From assembly GCF_029784155.1 (NCBI RefSeq), contig NC_073692.1, positions 372,810,813-372,874,812 of the forward strand: DNA of 64,000 nt. Direction: 5' to 3'. The number at the start of each line of letters is the position of its first letter. The stretch's first letter is position 1. A model generated the notes under the pieces. The model was not told the origin of the DNA. It did not search any database and was given only the letters and a program-made list of their open reading frames with translations. Positions 12,701 through 27,300 of this stretch are shown one piece after another. The translations under genes and the position numbers were made by a program. The stretch comes from Uranotaenia lowii (taxonomy: Eukaryota; Arthropoda; Insecta; Diptera; Culicidae).

Positions 12701-15332
12701 TAATCTTTTTTTCATAAAGTGAAATTTAAAACTTAGATATCAGGGCATTGAATTTGTTACATTTGGTACATATCTGTTGATTTTCTTTGACAAATTTTCT
12801 CATACAAAATTGAAATTTGTGGTGATAAATCAGGGTGGAAATTGATTGCTTTAATATTTGTTTGGCTTTGAAAATAGCTAAAAAAAAGTTATGGGAAATT
12901 TAAAAATTTATGAATTTTGAATGTTCTTGCATCATAGAAGTTTCAATCGTTATATACAATAAAAGATGAAGTCAGATTGAATTTCTATTTTTTTATATAC
13001 ATTTTTGAGAACTAGAAAGTTATTATCTAGTCTTGATCTCAATATTAATTTGAAATTAATATTGAAATCAATACTGATAGATTAAGAATACATTATCTAT
13101 AAGAAGTTATGTCGTGATACGGAATACTATGAAAATTAAAATAACAAAATATCTGTTCGATTTTAAAATAATAACTGATAAACAAAATTCTGACTCAGAG
13201 GAATTGAATCACTTTCACAAATTCCCTGAATAAATAAAACATACAAAAAAAAACTTTCACAAATTTCCCTCATCCTCAATTTTCCATCACATCAAAATAA
13301 GCAATAAAATAATGAACTCTAAAATCAATAATTTGGATTTAGTGGATTCAGTATAATTCAAAAAGTGTTCAGTTAAATTCAAAAAATTCTTCATCAGACT
13401 TCCAGTTTATGTACTATAAAACTTAAGAAAAAAAAAACAACAGCTAAATCGGTATCGATTTTTGAATACGGTGAATGCGCCAACATCACTGTTTCGAGAA
13501 AAACGCGTTCAAAATTTGACAGCTTCGTAAGCTCCCAACAAAAACATTATTTTGTTTTATAAACTTCTGGAAAACCAAATATCATTCAGATAACTTTGTA
13601 CCATCAAAATGTAGATCTCCAAACGTACTTTTTGACCCAGCTGATAACTCCATTTGTCTACATTTGGCGCATTCGCTCTTTTCAAAATTCACTACTGAAA
13701 TCTAAAGAATAAAAAAAGATATTTAATATGATTTTATAATATCAAATTTCAGAATTAAAATTTATGGATGAAACATACCCGTTTTTTTGGCATTTTATCA
13801 GTCAATCTTTTCCTGCTAGTCATGTTTCCAATTTCACGAATATACGCCAATCCAAATCGTAAAATGGGAAACAAGAATTCAAATTGTGAATTCAGAAACC
13901 AAATTGAAGAATCAAAACCAATTTGATCTCAGAAATTGGAATAACAATGATATGAAGATCTTTGTTTCGGATTTAATATTCAGCATACCCACTTAAAAAT
14001 CGTATATAGTATCAGCCGGTTTTAATTCAGTTTTAGATACATAGCTATCTGAATCGAAAACTTATCTGAAATGATTGGTTCACAAACAAATAGATGAGAA
14101 TTATTCAAACTTTGTTGCGTAAACCTTAAGCTGATAGGAAGAAGCTCTCTTTCGATTTTGGCACCACGCCCGAATACTCTGGGTTACCAAAATCGAACGG
14201 TTTCTTTTTCGAAACTTTTTTCTCAACTTGGTATAAAAAATGCATGATTGTTGTTATTGACAGTGGTTACATTTTTCGTGAGTTTTTACCAATTCTTAGT
14301 GATTTTTTAAGTATTTTAGGTTTTTAATTTAAACACATTTAGTCTTTTTTGTTCATAACGATATTAATTATTATCACATTTGTAAACTTTGTCATTTTGA
14401 ACTACCCAAATAACTTTAAAGTAACCTTTTGCAATTTTTGTTTATTTTTGTATTTGCTTTTCAATTTTATAAAATTAATCTTAGGTAATGTCGTTATATT
14501 TAACCAACATCAAAGCCTACACAACTTTATGTCGGAGTTCCATGCCGAATCGAGAGGTCCATTTAATTGCAAAGATTGTTCAAGATTTTTCAAAACAACA
14601 GGGTTAATTGATTTCATTTGCAAAATGATATAACGAAAGAATTCATTGAAGAGCTCATTAGTTAGAAATTATTTAAATATAAGAAAATTAACTTTTTATC
14701 AATGTGTTCTCGTATGGAATTTTAAGGATTCATAGTTTGAAGTTGCATGTGGTAAGACTTCGAAACAGGAATGAATGATAAAGAAAATTAAATAAGTTCA
14801 AAGTTCTTAAAACTATTCCTTTTTTCTAATTTTCCAAAATACCTCTGATTTGTTTCAATGAGCTCAAAGGGGAGAGGGGATGCAAGTCTATAGACCATTC
14901 CCCTTCCTTTCCCTCTTAACGTTTGTTTACCAGGTAAGTACATAATTATTTATTGACTCATTTTTAAATTTGCAAAAGCAACACCTCACCCTCTTCAGCA
15001 CCACCTCGAATAGTGTGTCTGATGAAAGTACCAAATTGCTCTTGAAAATATTTGATTATTTTCCTACGGCTCTACCACAACAATTACATAAACAAATGTA
15101 TTTTAACTTATGGTAATTTCAAGGGTATACTAGAAATAAATAAAAATAAAATCACTAGAAAGTGAATGAGGGAGCAATCCCATATTCTTTGGGTGGGAGA
15201 GGACGTAGAGTTTCCACGGCTAGGCAGCCTTCCCAGCCACACGTGTGAGGTAAGGTTGCCAGAATTTTTCATTACGTATCCGGACTTCCGGAACGGACAA
15301 ATCCGAGCAATCTATATATATAAAAATGAATT

Positions 15333-15365
<33 letters not shown>

Positions 15366-18300
15366 TCCCTATAGACTCGGAAACTACAGAACCGATTTGC
15401 GTGAAACTTGGCAGGTGGGGGTATTGGAGGCAGGGGAAGGTTCCTATTGTGGTTTGAGACCCCTCCCTCTCTCATGAAGGGGGGGAGGGGCCTCCCAAAC
15501 AAAAGACAATTTTTTGCATAACTCGAGAACCCATCAAGCAAATGGTATCATATTTGGCATGGGGTGGTATTTGGGAACGAGGAATATTTCTATGAATATT
15601 TGGTACCCCTCCCTCCTTTCAGTGGCGTGATAGGAAGGGGGGGGCTACCTTACAATTTTTCATATAACTCGAGAACTAATCAAGATATTGGATCCAAATT
15701 TGACATGGGAAGGTATTTGGATATGAAAAATATTTCAATGATTATTTCAGACCCCTCCTCCTTTTTTGTAGAAATGGGGAGGGGGCCTCTTTAATATTTT
15801 TTTACATAACTCAAAAACTAATAAAGCAAATGGAACCAAATTTGGCATGGGAGGGTATTTGGATACGAAAAATATTTCTATGATTATTTGAGACCCATCT
15901 CTCTTTCCAGTAGGGAGAAATAAAGGGCCTCTTTTATAATTTTTTACACAACTCAAAAACTAATTAAGCAAACGGAACCAAATTTGGCATGGACGGGTAT
16001 TTGGGAACGTGACATGTTCTAATGATTGTTTGAGAACCCTTCTTTCTTCCAGTGGGGAGAAAGGAAAGAGGGAGGGGAGTTTCATAGAATTTTTACATCA
16101 TAACTCAAAAACTACAACAGCAAATGGAACCAAATTTGGCATGGAACGATATTTGGGTACGAGAAATGCTTCTATGAATATTTGGTATCCCTCTTTTCTT
16201 CAAAGAGGTGGATGAAAAGGGGGAGACCTTTGTCTCCCTTACAATTTTCAGTATAACTGGAGAGTTGATCGAGCAAATTGAACCATATTTGGCATATAAG
16301 GGAACTTGGATTCGAGAAATGTTTCTATCATAAATTGAAACCCCACCTTTTTTTCAGCGGAAAGATATTAAGAGGGAAAGGGGAGCTTCCATATATTTTT
16401 TTTTTTTGCATAAGAGAATTTATCGAGCAAATGAAATCAAATTTTGCATCAAAAGGTATTTCAGTACGAAAAATACTTTTTCTATGTGAAACTATTCCTT
16501 TCTTGCAGTAGGATGACAGAATTGGGAATGTAGGAAGGGAAGAGGAGGCTTACATTTAACTATTTTTTTAACAAAATCCGAGAAATGGACAAAACTATAC
16601 ATGGAAATCATTTTTGTATGATTCTATGATTATCTGACACACCATCCTCCTTTCAGTGAATAGGTACATAGGAGGAGGGAGGTAAGCCAGTGTGTTAGCA
16701 AAAGTTCTCAATTTATGCTGACGAAGCCAACAAATGGAAACAATAATGGCATGGAAAGGTACTTGGTTACGAGATATCTTTCTACGATTGTTATAGATCC
16801 TTACGCTTTACAGTGTAGATAGGGGAAGAAAGGAGGAGGGTCCATATAAATTTTTTTGTAATGCTTAAAAACTTATCAACCAATGGAACTATATTTGATA
16901 TAAGAGGATTTTTGGGAACGAAAAAAAAAGGTATGATTATTAAAAATCACGACCTCCGTTCAGCAGGGGGTGAAGGTAAGGACAGGGGAGGGGCTCTCTT
17001 ATCAGTTTTTCAGCATAAATCAAGAACATATCAAGAAAAAACAACCATATTTTATAAGTTAGATTGTTTGCGTACGAATAATTTGAGATCGTCCAGACAG
17101 CTTCAAATTATCAGATCTTTAACACACATTTATAGAGCAAGATTTAGAATATTCGTTTAACTTATCTTTGTGTTGCAATTCGAAACTTCAGCTGCAGCTC
17201 TCATTTTATAGCGGTTGCTTATAAATTATGTTATAATTTGGTTTAAAGTAATGCCAATAAAACAATAGAAATTTGAATAATTTTTGAAAATATCATTTGA
17301 TTTTGAAAGGTGTAGCAAAGCACACCGGGTCAGCTAGTATTATATAAAAAACCTGGCAAATTCTGGGCATTTGATTTCAAAATTGACGACCAAAACCCGG
17401 GCAATATCCGAGAGATAAAATCCAAGAGCTTTGAAACGTTTTGCGATTTGAGTGTAGATAACACCTTTTTCAGTACCGTAAAACGGGGTAACATTGATCA
17501 CCGGGGTAGCTTTGATCAACATGAAATTGTGCCAAATAATCATCAATAACTAAGTCTATAGTTAGAATTTTTGAAAACTGTTTTCTACGTTTGAAAGCCT
17601 ATTAATTGAGTATCAAATAGACAAAATTTGGTTTGTATTTGAAATTTGTTTTCTGCTAGTAAAAATGTTATTTCAAAATCTTAAAATATCTATTTTTTTC
17701 AAGGCTCACAAACAAACAGCTCTCCTGATGATACCAAAATGCATTTAGAAGTAAACGAGTTGTTGAATGTGAAAGAACAACTTGTTTTCTTTGTATTTGT
17801 GTAGTTGTAGTGCTATTTTCATAGGCATTTAGTGATAAACTTTTTATATTTAAAAATAGAGGACGTTTTCCAAGAGTAAGCCCGTTTTGAAAACATGGCT
17901 ATGAATCCTATCAAATGGTTAACTTTGAAGAAAAAATGAAAATGGTAGTAGTGGGTGATTCTAGAAGAATGTGTGAAGGTAAAATTTCATTTGTATTTTG
18001 AAGATAAAACTATTTAGCAATTGTTATAACTTTTGCCCCTAAATGTATGCAGCATCAGTGTTCTTTTTTCGATTATAAATGTTTTTAAAAGAAAACGTTA
18101 AAAACTAGGTCAAATTGATGAACAAGCATTGAAAATTTTATTATTATGGTTTTTTGTATTCTTTATGATCAAGAGAACTCGATAAAACCGTCAAAATAGA
18201 GACTGATCAATGTCACCCCAAAGCATCAAATACTGAACAGAGACTAAATCGATTTTTAAATCAAATTTAAAGAAGTCTAATGAATTTCTGCAACCATGTT

Positions 18301-21300
18301 TTACATTCATAGGAGCCCAGTACTGGTTTTAAAAATATTAAACCTGCCACATTCCCCTTAACAGAAAAAATAATCGAAAAATATTAAAAAAAGTGATCAA
18401 TCTTACCCCGGATTACGGTACACCCATTGTGCAGAATTTTCTTTCTAGTTTCAAGATCAACACCAACCATAGCGAAGATGAAAAAACTGATCCGAACAAA
18501 TTGATTGCACACTACTTTTTAAGCATGTAAACAAACTTTTTACACAGAAAAAAGTTCATCCATTTTTAAGTAAACTAGTTTACAAAGTTGTTAATGACGT
18601 TTCGATACAGTTCTTGGGCCCCATAGATTCAGTCCAGATGTAGATCGAAGAAGTCCTCGGCTCTCCAGAGTTCTCGACGCCATGGCCATGGACCACTGTG
18701 CATGGGTGAGATGAAGCGAGTTTGTTCCTCCAATGGATCTGTTGATCCGGTAGAACCCGGGCGAGGATGTGCAAATATGAGTCCCATAAGTCTATGATGG
18801 TAGCAGAAACGAAGGGACAGGTACCAGGCTTCCTTAGCAAGAAAGTGACCATCCGGGTCGAAAATCTAAATGAGGTCATGGTATTAGATTCAATCTGGTC
18901 TGATCGCTGGTGCCATATGATAAATATGATAGTGCTAAATCGACCTCGATATGGGCTACAAGGAGGCTCGTACACAAGATATAGTGTCATCGCATGGAGA
19001 AGGCTTCAGAATAGACATGGGTAACGGGATCTTCTTTTGAAGCTGCTTTGGTCCGTCAAGGAGGTTCATGGCGAGGTTTTGCGGCTACGGTCATTTCCTG
19101 GGATTTCAACGAGAAAACAGGTTTGAACATCCAGAGGACAAAATCTTCTAGAGCTCTGACCTGAAGTACCTCTGGTTGGAAATAAACCTGGCTGATGTAG
19201 ACACTCAACGAACCTTCAACCGAGAGGGACGTAAATCAATCCAAAAATTTGCATTCCTTAATCCTTGGCAGGTAGAAATGTGAAAACAAGCGAAGGTTCT
19301 GGAAGAAGGATTACAAAGTGTTTGAAGTGGGGGTGTATAACCAAAGAGCTGAAGCCAGAAGAAGCGACATGCGACGTCGTCATATCACTTCACCTGAAGA
19401 AATCTCTGGGTCCAGAGGGAGTTTAAGTTGAAGGCCTTCAGTCAAAACCGTGGAAGCCATCAAGAGACTCATTTTTTTATTAGTTGATCACCCAGGCGGT
19501 AAATCCATTTTACGGATTGCATTCCAAGGCACGGCGAGCCACCGCCTCCCCCCAGTTTGCTACTCTGGGTCCATGGGTGCAATTGCACGACTCATGATAC
19601 TATGTACCCCTACGCCATAAAGTCCATCATGGGCCTCTGGCCATAATTCCCATCCGGACCTGCAACGAAGGCTATACCCGAGATGGGAGACCATACTCGC
19701 GTAATGCGCTCCACGACAAATACTCATTTATACGTGCTACACCAGCAATCGTCATCCACTCTTTGTCACGATTCACGACTCACGGGTTGGCAGTCCGTTC
19801 GCCGCTACTCGTGACTCGAGTCCCACATACGGCCTCTTGTCACAATTCGAGATGTCTTGACCTGTCTCTCCTCGTGACTCGAGACTCGAACCCTTCTCAC
19901 GCTCATCCTCTTGACACAATTCAAAGCGACTCTACCCACCTCTCCTCGTCTCTTGAGGGTCCTCACAAATCGTCTCTTGACCTAATTCGAGACGAGAACA
20001 ACTCGCCTCTCCTCGGGTCTGGAGATATCCACACATCCTACTATTTCTCCGTCTCGACTCTACGAGACTCAACCTGAGGCCCATCTACTGGGCGCCACAT
20101 GTTACGGCACAAGACCCCTCTGTCTGTCGTGAGTCGATCGTATCCGCGAATCGGCGCCAGGAACCTCCCCAAAAGGCAGATCGATCAAAACCCGCTCAAA
20201 CATTTGATCGTCCCGCATATCGGGGTCGCGACTACCCGATACACGTTCCGACCCCTCCCTCTTGCAACTGAGCACTGGTACCAAGGTGCCCAGTCGCTCC
20301 ACGTTTTTGCCACACTTGGCACACAGCCCGTCGGTAGCTGACTGTACCAAGTGTGACGTGTAGTTCTCTTGGCCGTACATCTACAGGTGACAAGTCTGTA
20401 GGCACGTTTCCACTCCGCACCTCGGGGAGGTGGAACTACGTCACAGAGACTCATGGGCTGATATGACAGATGAGGTACTACAGGAGATGATTTAGTTAGA
20501 GGCTGATCACTTAGGGTGACGGCGGACTTTCCAATAAAAAACAGTTTGGTGGAAAGATCCCCTTACGGCACGGCGTACAATATCATAAGGTGATATATTC
20601 CCGAGAATGTCGTCATTACTATCCATCTAGTGATCTTCGGTGTAGGAAGCATTATCTTACGCGCGCAAAGTTTTTTCCCTTGCACGCTATTCGAAGATTG
20701 TATTGACGTCACTTGTTTACATTCAAACTTATTTACTCGTGAGAGTAGTCTACTTTGTCTATTCATATCGTGCCCGTACGGTTGACGTCATTCACTCTGT
20801 GATTGAGACAGCAGACAGAAACAGACTGATCAAAACGAGAGGTGTCCGCTTCTACGTGGTTGTCACTCTGGACAAGAAGAATCGAGATCGGTTAAACAGC
20901 AGTCACCATATTATCGCCAGCTACTGGTTGTCTCAGCGGATGTTCCACAAGGGTCTATAGTTATCCCAATACTGCCTACTGCCTACCATCAAAAATTTAC
21001 TCTAGCAAGCCACACAGACGAAAGGATCGGTTACCTGATAATGCAGGAAGCCTCTGATTCTCTCGGGCTTTTTTTTTTCTTTTTTCTTTATTTGGTTATG
21101 ACCGAAGAAGTTTATAAAAACTGTTGACGGTTCCTATACAGTGTTACAGCTCCAGGGTTGTGTGTACTTATGTAATATATACTTAAATTTAAAACACTTC
21201 CGTTGCTGCCGTTAGGGAAACAGTGAGGATAGGAAGGAAGGGATGGAGATTAAGGATGGATTTTGGAAAGGGTGCTTAAAAATTTCCCACACCAGGTTGC

Positions 21301-24300
21301 ACACGGTTACGAAGACCAACTTGCTAATTCAGACAATTAGGGACCTCTAAAGCGCTATCCAATTCTTCTATTATCTCTTGGTCTGTCGAATATTTCATTG
21401 CCAATCAGAGATAGACTGACTACAACTTTGGGGGACTTCCGAGCGGAGTGCGCCTTTACCAAGTTAAGATCACAGAAACTTCGTAGTGGGTTCCATGGAA
21501 GTTTCGCATACGTGAAGAGATAACTGCACCTCCGGAAAATACTCGAGGTGTTTCGTTTTCTATTGTTGAAGATGTGGAGATAACATACGACCTTCTCCAA
21601 AAGGGACATCGAATGAAAAGAAGTACCTCTGTGATTTTTTATGTGAAGAGCATTTGCCCGAGAATGGCCTTCTATTCGAGGCTTCGTAGGTTTGTAGCAC
21701 GCTGATCAACGAAACAATAACTATATGTAAACTATTCATTGCAAAAATATACCAAAATAAACAGATATTCAAACGGTGACATTTTTATGACATGTAAAGT
21801 AGCAATAGACTGATTCAATCATTCATTTTTTATTTACTCAATTTTTTTTGGTTCAAAACTGATCCATGATTTTTTGCAGAATTTTTAAGTAACGTTTACA
21901 TGAGTAATTTCGAAGTTTTAGGTTTGTATGTAATAATTGAATATTTTGTACTGAATAATCGACATCATTTTTGTTTCTGTGCTAATTTATGAATTCTTTA
22001 AAGGAAATTTTCTACAGAAAAACTTTGTCGAAGACTGTAACTTCGTGTCTTACTAGACAAAAAAGTTATGATTATAATTTTAATGGAATGTGCGGCGGAA
22101 TTAAAACTAGAGAGAATTTTTATTTATAGAAATTTGAAAGAAAGGTGGATAGACAGGCATTAGTGCGCCAATAGGAGAAAGCTTGACAGGTGTTGAAATT
22201 TTAGGCTAGAGGGCATGTTGATAAAAAGCTCCCATGAATTTCTCCCGCCTTTGCTCTACACTAGCTAACTATACATGAGAAACTCAGAAAGAGAATTCCC
22301 ATGTATAGCGAGCCCAGTGGTTTGAGAGCGTGTTTTTACGCACACTTCAAACGAGCTCGTTTGAAGTGTGCGTAAAAACACGCTCTCAAACCACTTGGCT
22401 CGCTATACATGGGAATTCTCTTTCTGAGTTTCTCATGTATCTATAGTTAGCTAGTGTAGAGCAAAGGCGGGAGCAATTCATGGGAGCTTTTTATCAACAT
22501 GCCCTCTATCCTAAAATTTCAACACCTGTCAAGCTTTCTCCTATTGGCGCACTAATGCCTGTCTATCCACCTTTCTTTCAAATTTCTATAAATAAAAATT
22601 CTCTCTAGTTTTAATTCCGCCGCACATACCATTAAAATTATAATCATACAAATTACGGCGATTAAAAGTCATATAACAAACAAAAAAGTTATTGGGTGTT
22701 GAATATAAGGAATGTCTTTTGGCATTGAAAAACAATAAATTCAGTCGACATCACTGGTTCCTAGCAAAGTACTGCATGGCTACATTTCATGCAATACTTC
22801 GCGAGGCACCAGCAGTGATGTCAATTGAAGTTATTGTTTTTCGATGCCAAAATGCATATCACTTTTTTGCATAATAAGATACGAAGTTACGGTCTTCGAC
22901 GAAGTTGTGCAGCGGAAAATTTCCCTAAGAGAATTTATAAATTGGCACAATTTCCATCGCCAGGCTCGGATCCACAGAAGAAAAATTATGATGATTTTGG
23001 AAAATTTTGTGAGGTATACTGCCCCTACTTTCATAACAGTCCCATATGCAAAATCGAGCAAGCGAGAAAATCAGCTTTTTCTGTTTTGGAATATATCTTC
23101 GAATTGTGACCACAACCTTTAGCATAAACGAAAACCGTTTGATGTAATGTGTTCTAGGTTGTCATAATAAATCGTAGGATCTGTAATTTTTAAAATTGGG
23201 GCATTGGTAAGGTCGGAAGCACCGGTTTACTTGTTATGGGACTGTTATGCGAGCATATTCGAGACCTTTTTGGAATCTACTCGCATAACAGTCCCATACA
23301 GAAAGTGTTTTGCTCAGCAAGCTACATTCAAAGACTTCGATTAAGTCATTTCTGAACTTTTAAATGCTGTTATCAAACAAAAAAACATACTTTTAAGAAA
23401 ATTCCACATTGTACGATGAATCTTTTTTTGGTTTTTGATTGTATCTGATAGATCTTTGCTAAGAAAAATATTCCTTCCTTCTTATTGGGCTGCTTTCGAA
23501 AATTAGTGTGCATAGTTTGACATCAAGTGAGTTGAATCTTTTTGAAATGATTCAAAGCAATAAACCAATGATTATTTCACCGAAAGAAACATCGGAAAGT
23601 AACTAAATCCGTGGTATTTCACATATGGGACTGTTATGCGGGTATATTACATATGGGACAGCCACGAGTTGCTATTTTTTTCAAAATTTCTAGAACAAAC
23701 TTTCTTTTTTTATTGTTTTATATTGAAGTCCTATGTTAAAAAAGACGAAGTGTCAGGTTAGATAAAAAATGACGAAAATGCATATGGGACTGTTATGCGA
23801 ATAGGGGCAGTATAGTGCCCTATGTGGTCAAGCTTCTATTCAAAAATTCTCCTCGCTCTTTTCTACACCTTAGCAACTTTCTTCTATAATCTATCCGTCT
23901 ATCATTTCAAATCTATAACACTCACCCATAAAGCCGCTAAAAAATGTCCAAAAACAAATACACGGTGATTTCTCCCCTTCAAAGTTTTGTTGATTTTAAT
24001 GAACAAAATATTCAATTTTACCATACAAATCAAAAAGTTCAAATTTACTCATGTAAAGGTAACTTAAAAATTTTGCAATAAATCATGGATGAGTTTTGAA
24101 CCAAAACGAAGCATTTAATACCCCTGGGTTTGAGCAATTAAAAAATGACCTCAAATCTTCTCAAGCTAATGTAGCAAGTTGTCGCAGAATGTAATTCACT
24201 AGGCAATAAAACATTTAAAAATTGTCAAAAAGGTTACCTATGCATCTACAAAACATTCCAACTATTTGTCGGAAATCTTCAACCCGTTTTACAAGGGTCA

Positions 24301-27300
24301 CCTTCAAGTTCAATGGTCGACACATTCAGACTTCGACTACGGTTTCTTGAGTGTCCGGAAAAGCACAAACTGCCTCGGTTCAGCTGCAAGAACGTATCGA
24401 TCTGGCTACAGTAGTGCGAAATCTTGAGACACTCTGTATTTGCCAATCTATCCAAAAAATGTTCCGTGAATACTTACTATACTGTTGATTTTTCAGGTAT
24501 GGATGAGATTAATATTTAAAATAAAATGAATACTTACACTCGAACCACAACATCGGGAAGCAATGCCGTAATCGGGATCAGGAACAATCCCAACCAAAAC
24601 ATCGGCGATGAGAAGATCATATCGTCCATACCGGTGAACACCGCACCGACCGGTAGGGCTGGCCAAATATTGCTGAAAAAAAATGTGTCTTAGTTAAGTG
24701 TTTTATAAGAAAAATCTCCACATTTCTCACCTATAAATGTAAATGAACATAAACCACAGCACCATTGAGCCCCAGATGGAGCAATGCGTCAACCACGTCC
24801 AAGAGTTGGTCACCAAACCAGCCTTCAGACAGACCGTTACAACTACATACTGGAAAAAAAAAGTTGAAAAGGTAAGTCGGTTAGTATTTTATAGCTATTC
24901 AATCCAGAGATTCTTTTCGGAATACTCACAGTATAAACTATATTGCCTAACACTAGATAGCCGCCATCCCGTCCGTTCCCCCAGATGACGTCGCCCTGGT
25001 AGGAAAACATTGGCAGCCAGTATAAGAAGATGGAGTGGACCAGCGCGTTGAAGATCCAGTACCAGAATACTTTAACGTTAAACAGTTGGGCACTTTGGGA
25101 TGGTTCGTAAAGCCTTGGTTCTCTGTTTGAAAAATTAGAAAAAAAAGTCAAATTAGCTCGATGGAAATGGGTAGGTGAAGCTTAAACTTACTTCAGCATT
25201 TGTTCCGCAGATGTAACCTTGTCGAAAAGTCCCATCGCGAAAGGTGGTAACGCCGTGAAAAACACGTTGTATAAACCGATTGTCCATCGTTCGAACAGAA
25301 TTTGACCAGACCTGAAAATGAGATAATAATAAATTTAATCTTATTTATCTTCGAAAATTGTAGAATTAAACTTACCATCCGGAGTAAATGGCAAACCACA
25401 ACTCTATCACATATAGGCAGATATTCTTGTAGAAGCTGTACAGGATCAGCTTGCACATCCGGCTGTAATTCCAGGCCCCGTGGACCAACAACAGCTTCCG
25501 CAGGTAACTGAACTGTAATTTGAAAGAAATTAAGAGATTGATAACCTACTGAAAAAAAAAACAACTGAAATCTTACTTGTGCTATCGAGTAGTCGGAGGC
25601 GCAGGCCGCCTGCAGACCTTCGACGCCGGAAATTCCGACCCCAACGTGCGCTTTCTGGATCATGGCCACATCGTTGGCTCCGTCTCCGATGGCCAGCGTT
25701 ACCGATTTTGTATTGGTGGTGACGAGTTCTACCACATCGGCTTTCTGGATCGGTGATACCCGACAGCAGATGACCACCTTGCAGGATATGCAAAGGTCCA
25801 GGAAGTCGGTCCGAAGATCACAGCTCAGGGCGTACTTGAGGGTTTTCCCATCGACGATGAGAGCTACGTTGTTCTCCTTCCGCAGCTGATCGCCAAACTC
25901 GGCGATGTGCCTCTGGATGCAGTTCCGGGTGTTCTGGGGATGGAATATAATTAATTTCTCATATTTTTTTTTCAAATTAGAAATTGAAAACTAACTATAT
26001 TTTATGAGCAAAAGTATCTCAAGTTGAAAATGTTCGAAACCAATTCAGAATGACTGCTTAGAAAAAGGCTAGATATAGTTCGTTCTTTCACTTTTACCCT
26101 TTAAGATTAATTCGGATTGACACATATTTTTATATGGTTTTTGGCCACCGCACGCATCGGAAAGTGGAGTTATGACCGTTTTACCCTCAATTTCCCAACA
26201 TTTTTAATACTGTTCAGAAAAAGCTTGTTTGGACTGGAAAATTTTGGAGCAAATGAGACTTTTTTCCGAAAAATCACCGAGTCATGGCTCGAGCTATGGC
26301 TGTTTTTACCCACTATTCCTCTACATTTTAAAATTTATTCAGAAAAAAAACAAGTTCTGACTTGAGATTTTTTAACCAAATGACACTTTGTTTTTTTGTT
26401 TCGATAATAGTCGTTTTACCATTTTTATGGCATTCGCGACTTTATCAACGGTGCAGTTTTCGGATCGTTATTGAAAAACTTATCCGGTACAACAGTGTTC
26501 GATGTTTGCTCTTGTGCTCAAACTCGCGGACATCGGCTCAGGAGACAACAGACTCGCCAACTGAGCTATATCACAAGCCCAAATGAGACTTATATTGTGT
26601 GGTTTTTACGAGAAATCAAACGAAGGCTATTTCAGCCACCGCACGCATCGTTAACTGGAGTTATGGCTGTTTTACCACTGACCATACTGACTGGACACTC
26701 GATTTCGTTTTCTGGATAATTTTTCCAACAGTACGCAATATCAATTCCAGAGTGCGCATCGATCGATTTGAAGAAATGCTATCCCAGTTAGGAAATGCCA
26801 CCAAACTTTAGCGAACCTACAAAATCTGACAAAATAAATTACGACAGAAAATGGTTGAATTTTTGTTCTAAGTGTCATGTCAGTGTGATCAGTGGTTTTA
26901 CCCTCAATTTCCCAAAAATTTTCAATTAATTCAGAAAAAAAGCTGGTTCGCACAGAAAAACTTTGGAACAAATGTATTCTGTACGGTGTGATTATTTTCG
27001 AAGAATCGAATGAAGGCTATTTGAGCCATCGCACGCATTGAAATAAGGAGTTATGGTGGTTTTGCCTTCAATTACCCATCAATTTTCAAATATTTGAAAA
27101 AAAAATTCATGTTCGGACTTAAAATTTAAAACAGAATTTGACTTATCTTGCGTGTTTTTGTTCGAGGAATCGAATGGAGACTGAGCCATCGCACACTTCG
27201 CAAAATGGAGTAATGGCCGTTTTACCCTCCATTCCTCTACATGTTTTAAATTTTTAAGCCATAACTCCATTTTACGAAGCGTGCGGTGGCTCAAACAGTC

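Noticed and set aside
14349..14633. 94-codon ORF with a C-x2-C pair, possible zinc finger
   Set aside because: No second finger or proper histidine spacing, strongly AT-biased start, no splice context.
15166..16511. Several 60-100 codon ORFs in Helitron A
   Set aside because: They follow the tandem units and share no protein motif; no Rep or helicase signature.
20099..20454. Overlapping ORFs in the GC-rich island as a host zinc-finger gene
   Set aside because: Only one C-x2-C pair, three competing frames and no splice signals; retained only as an uncertain LTR-like region.
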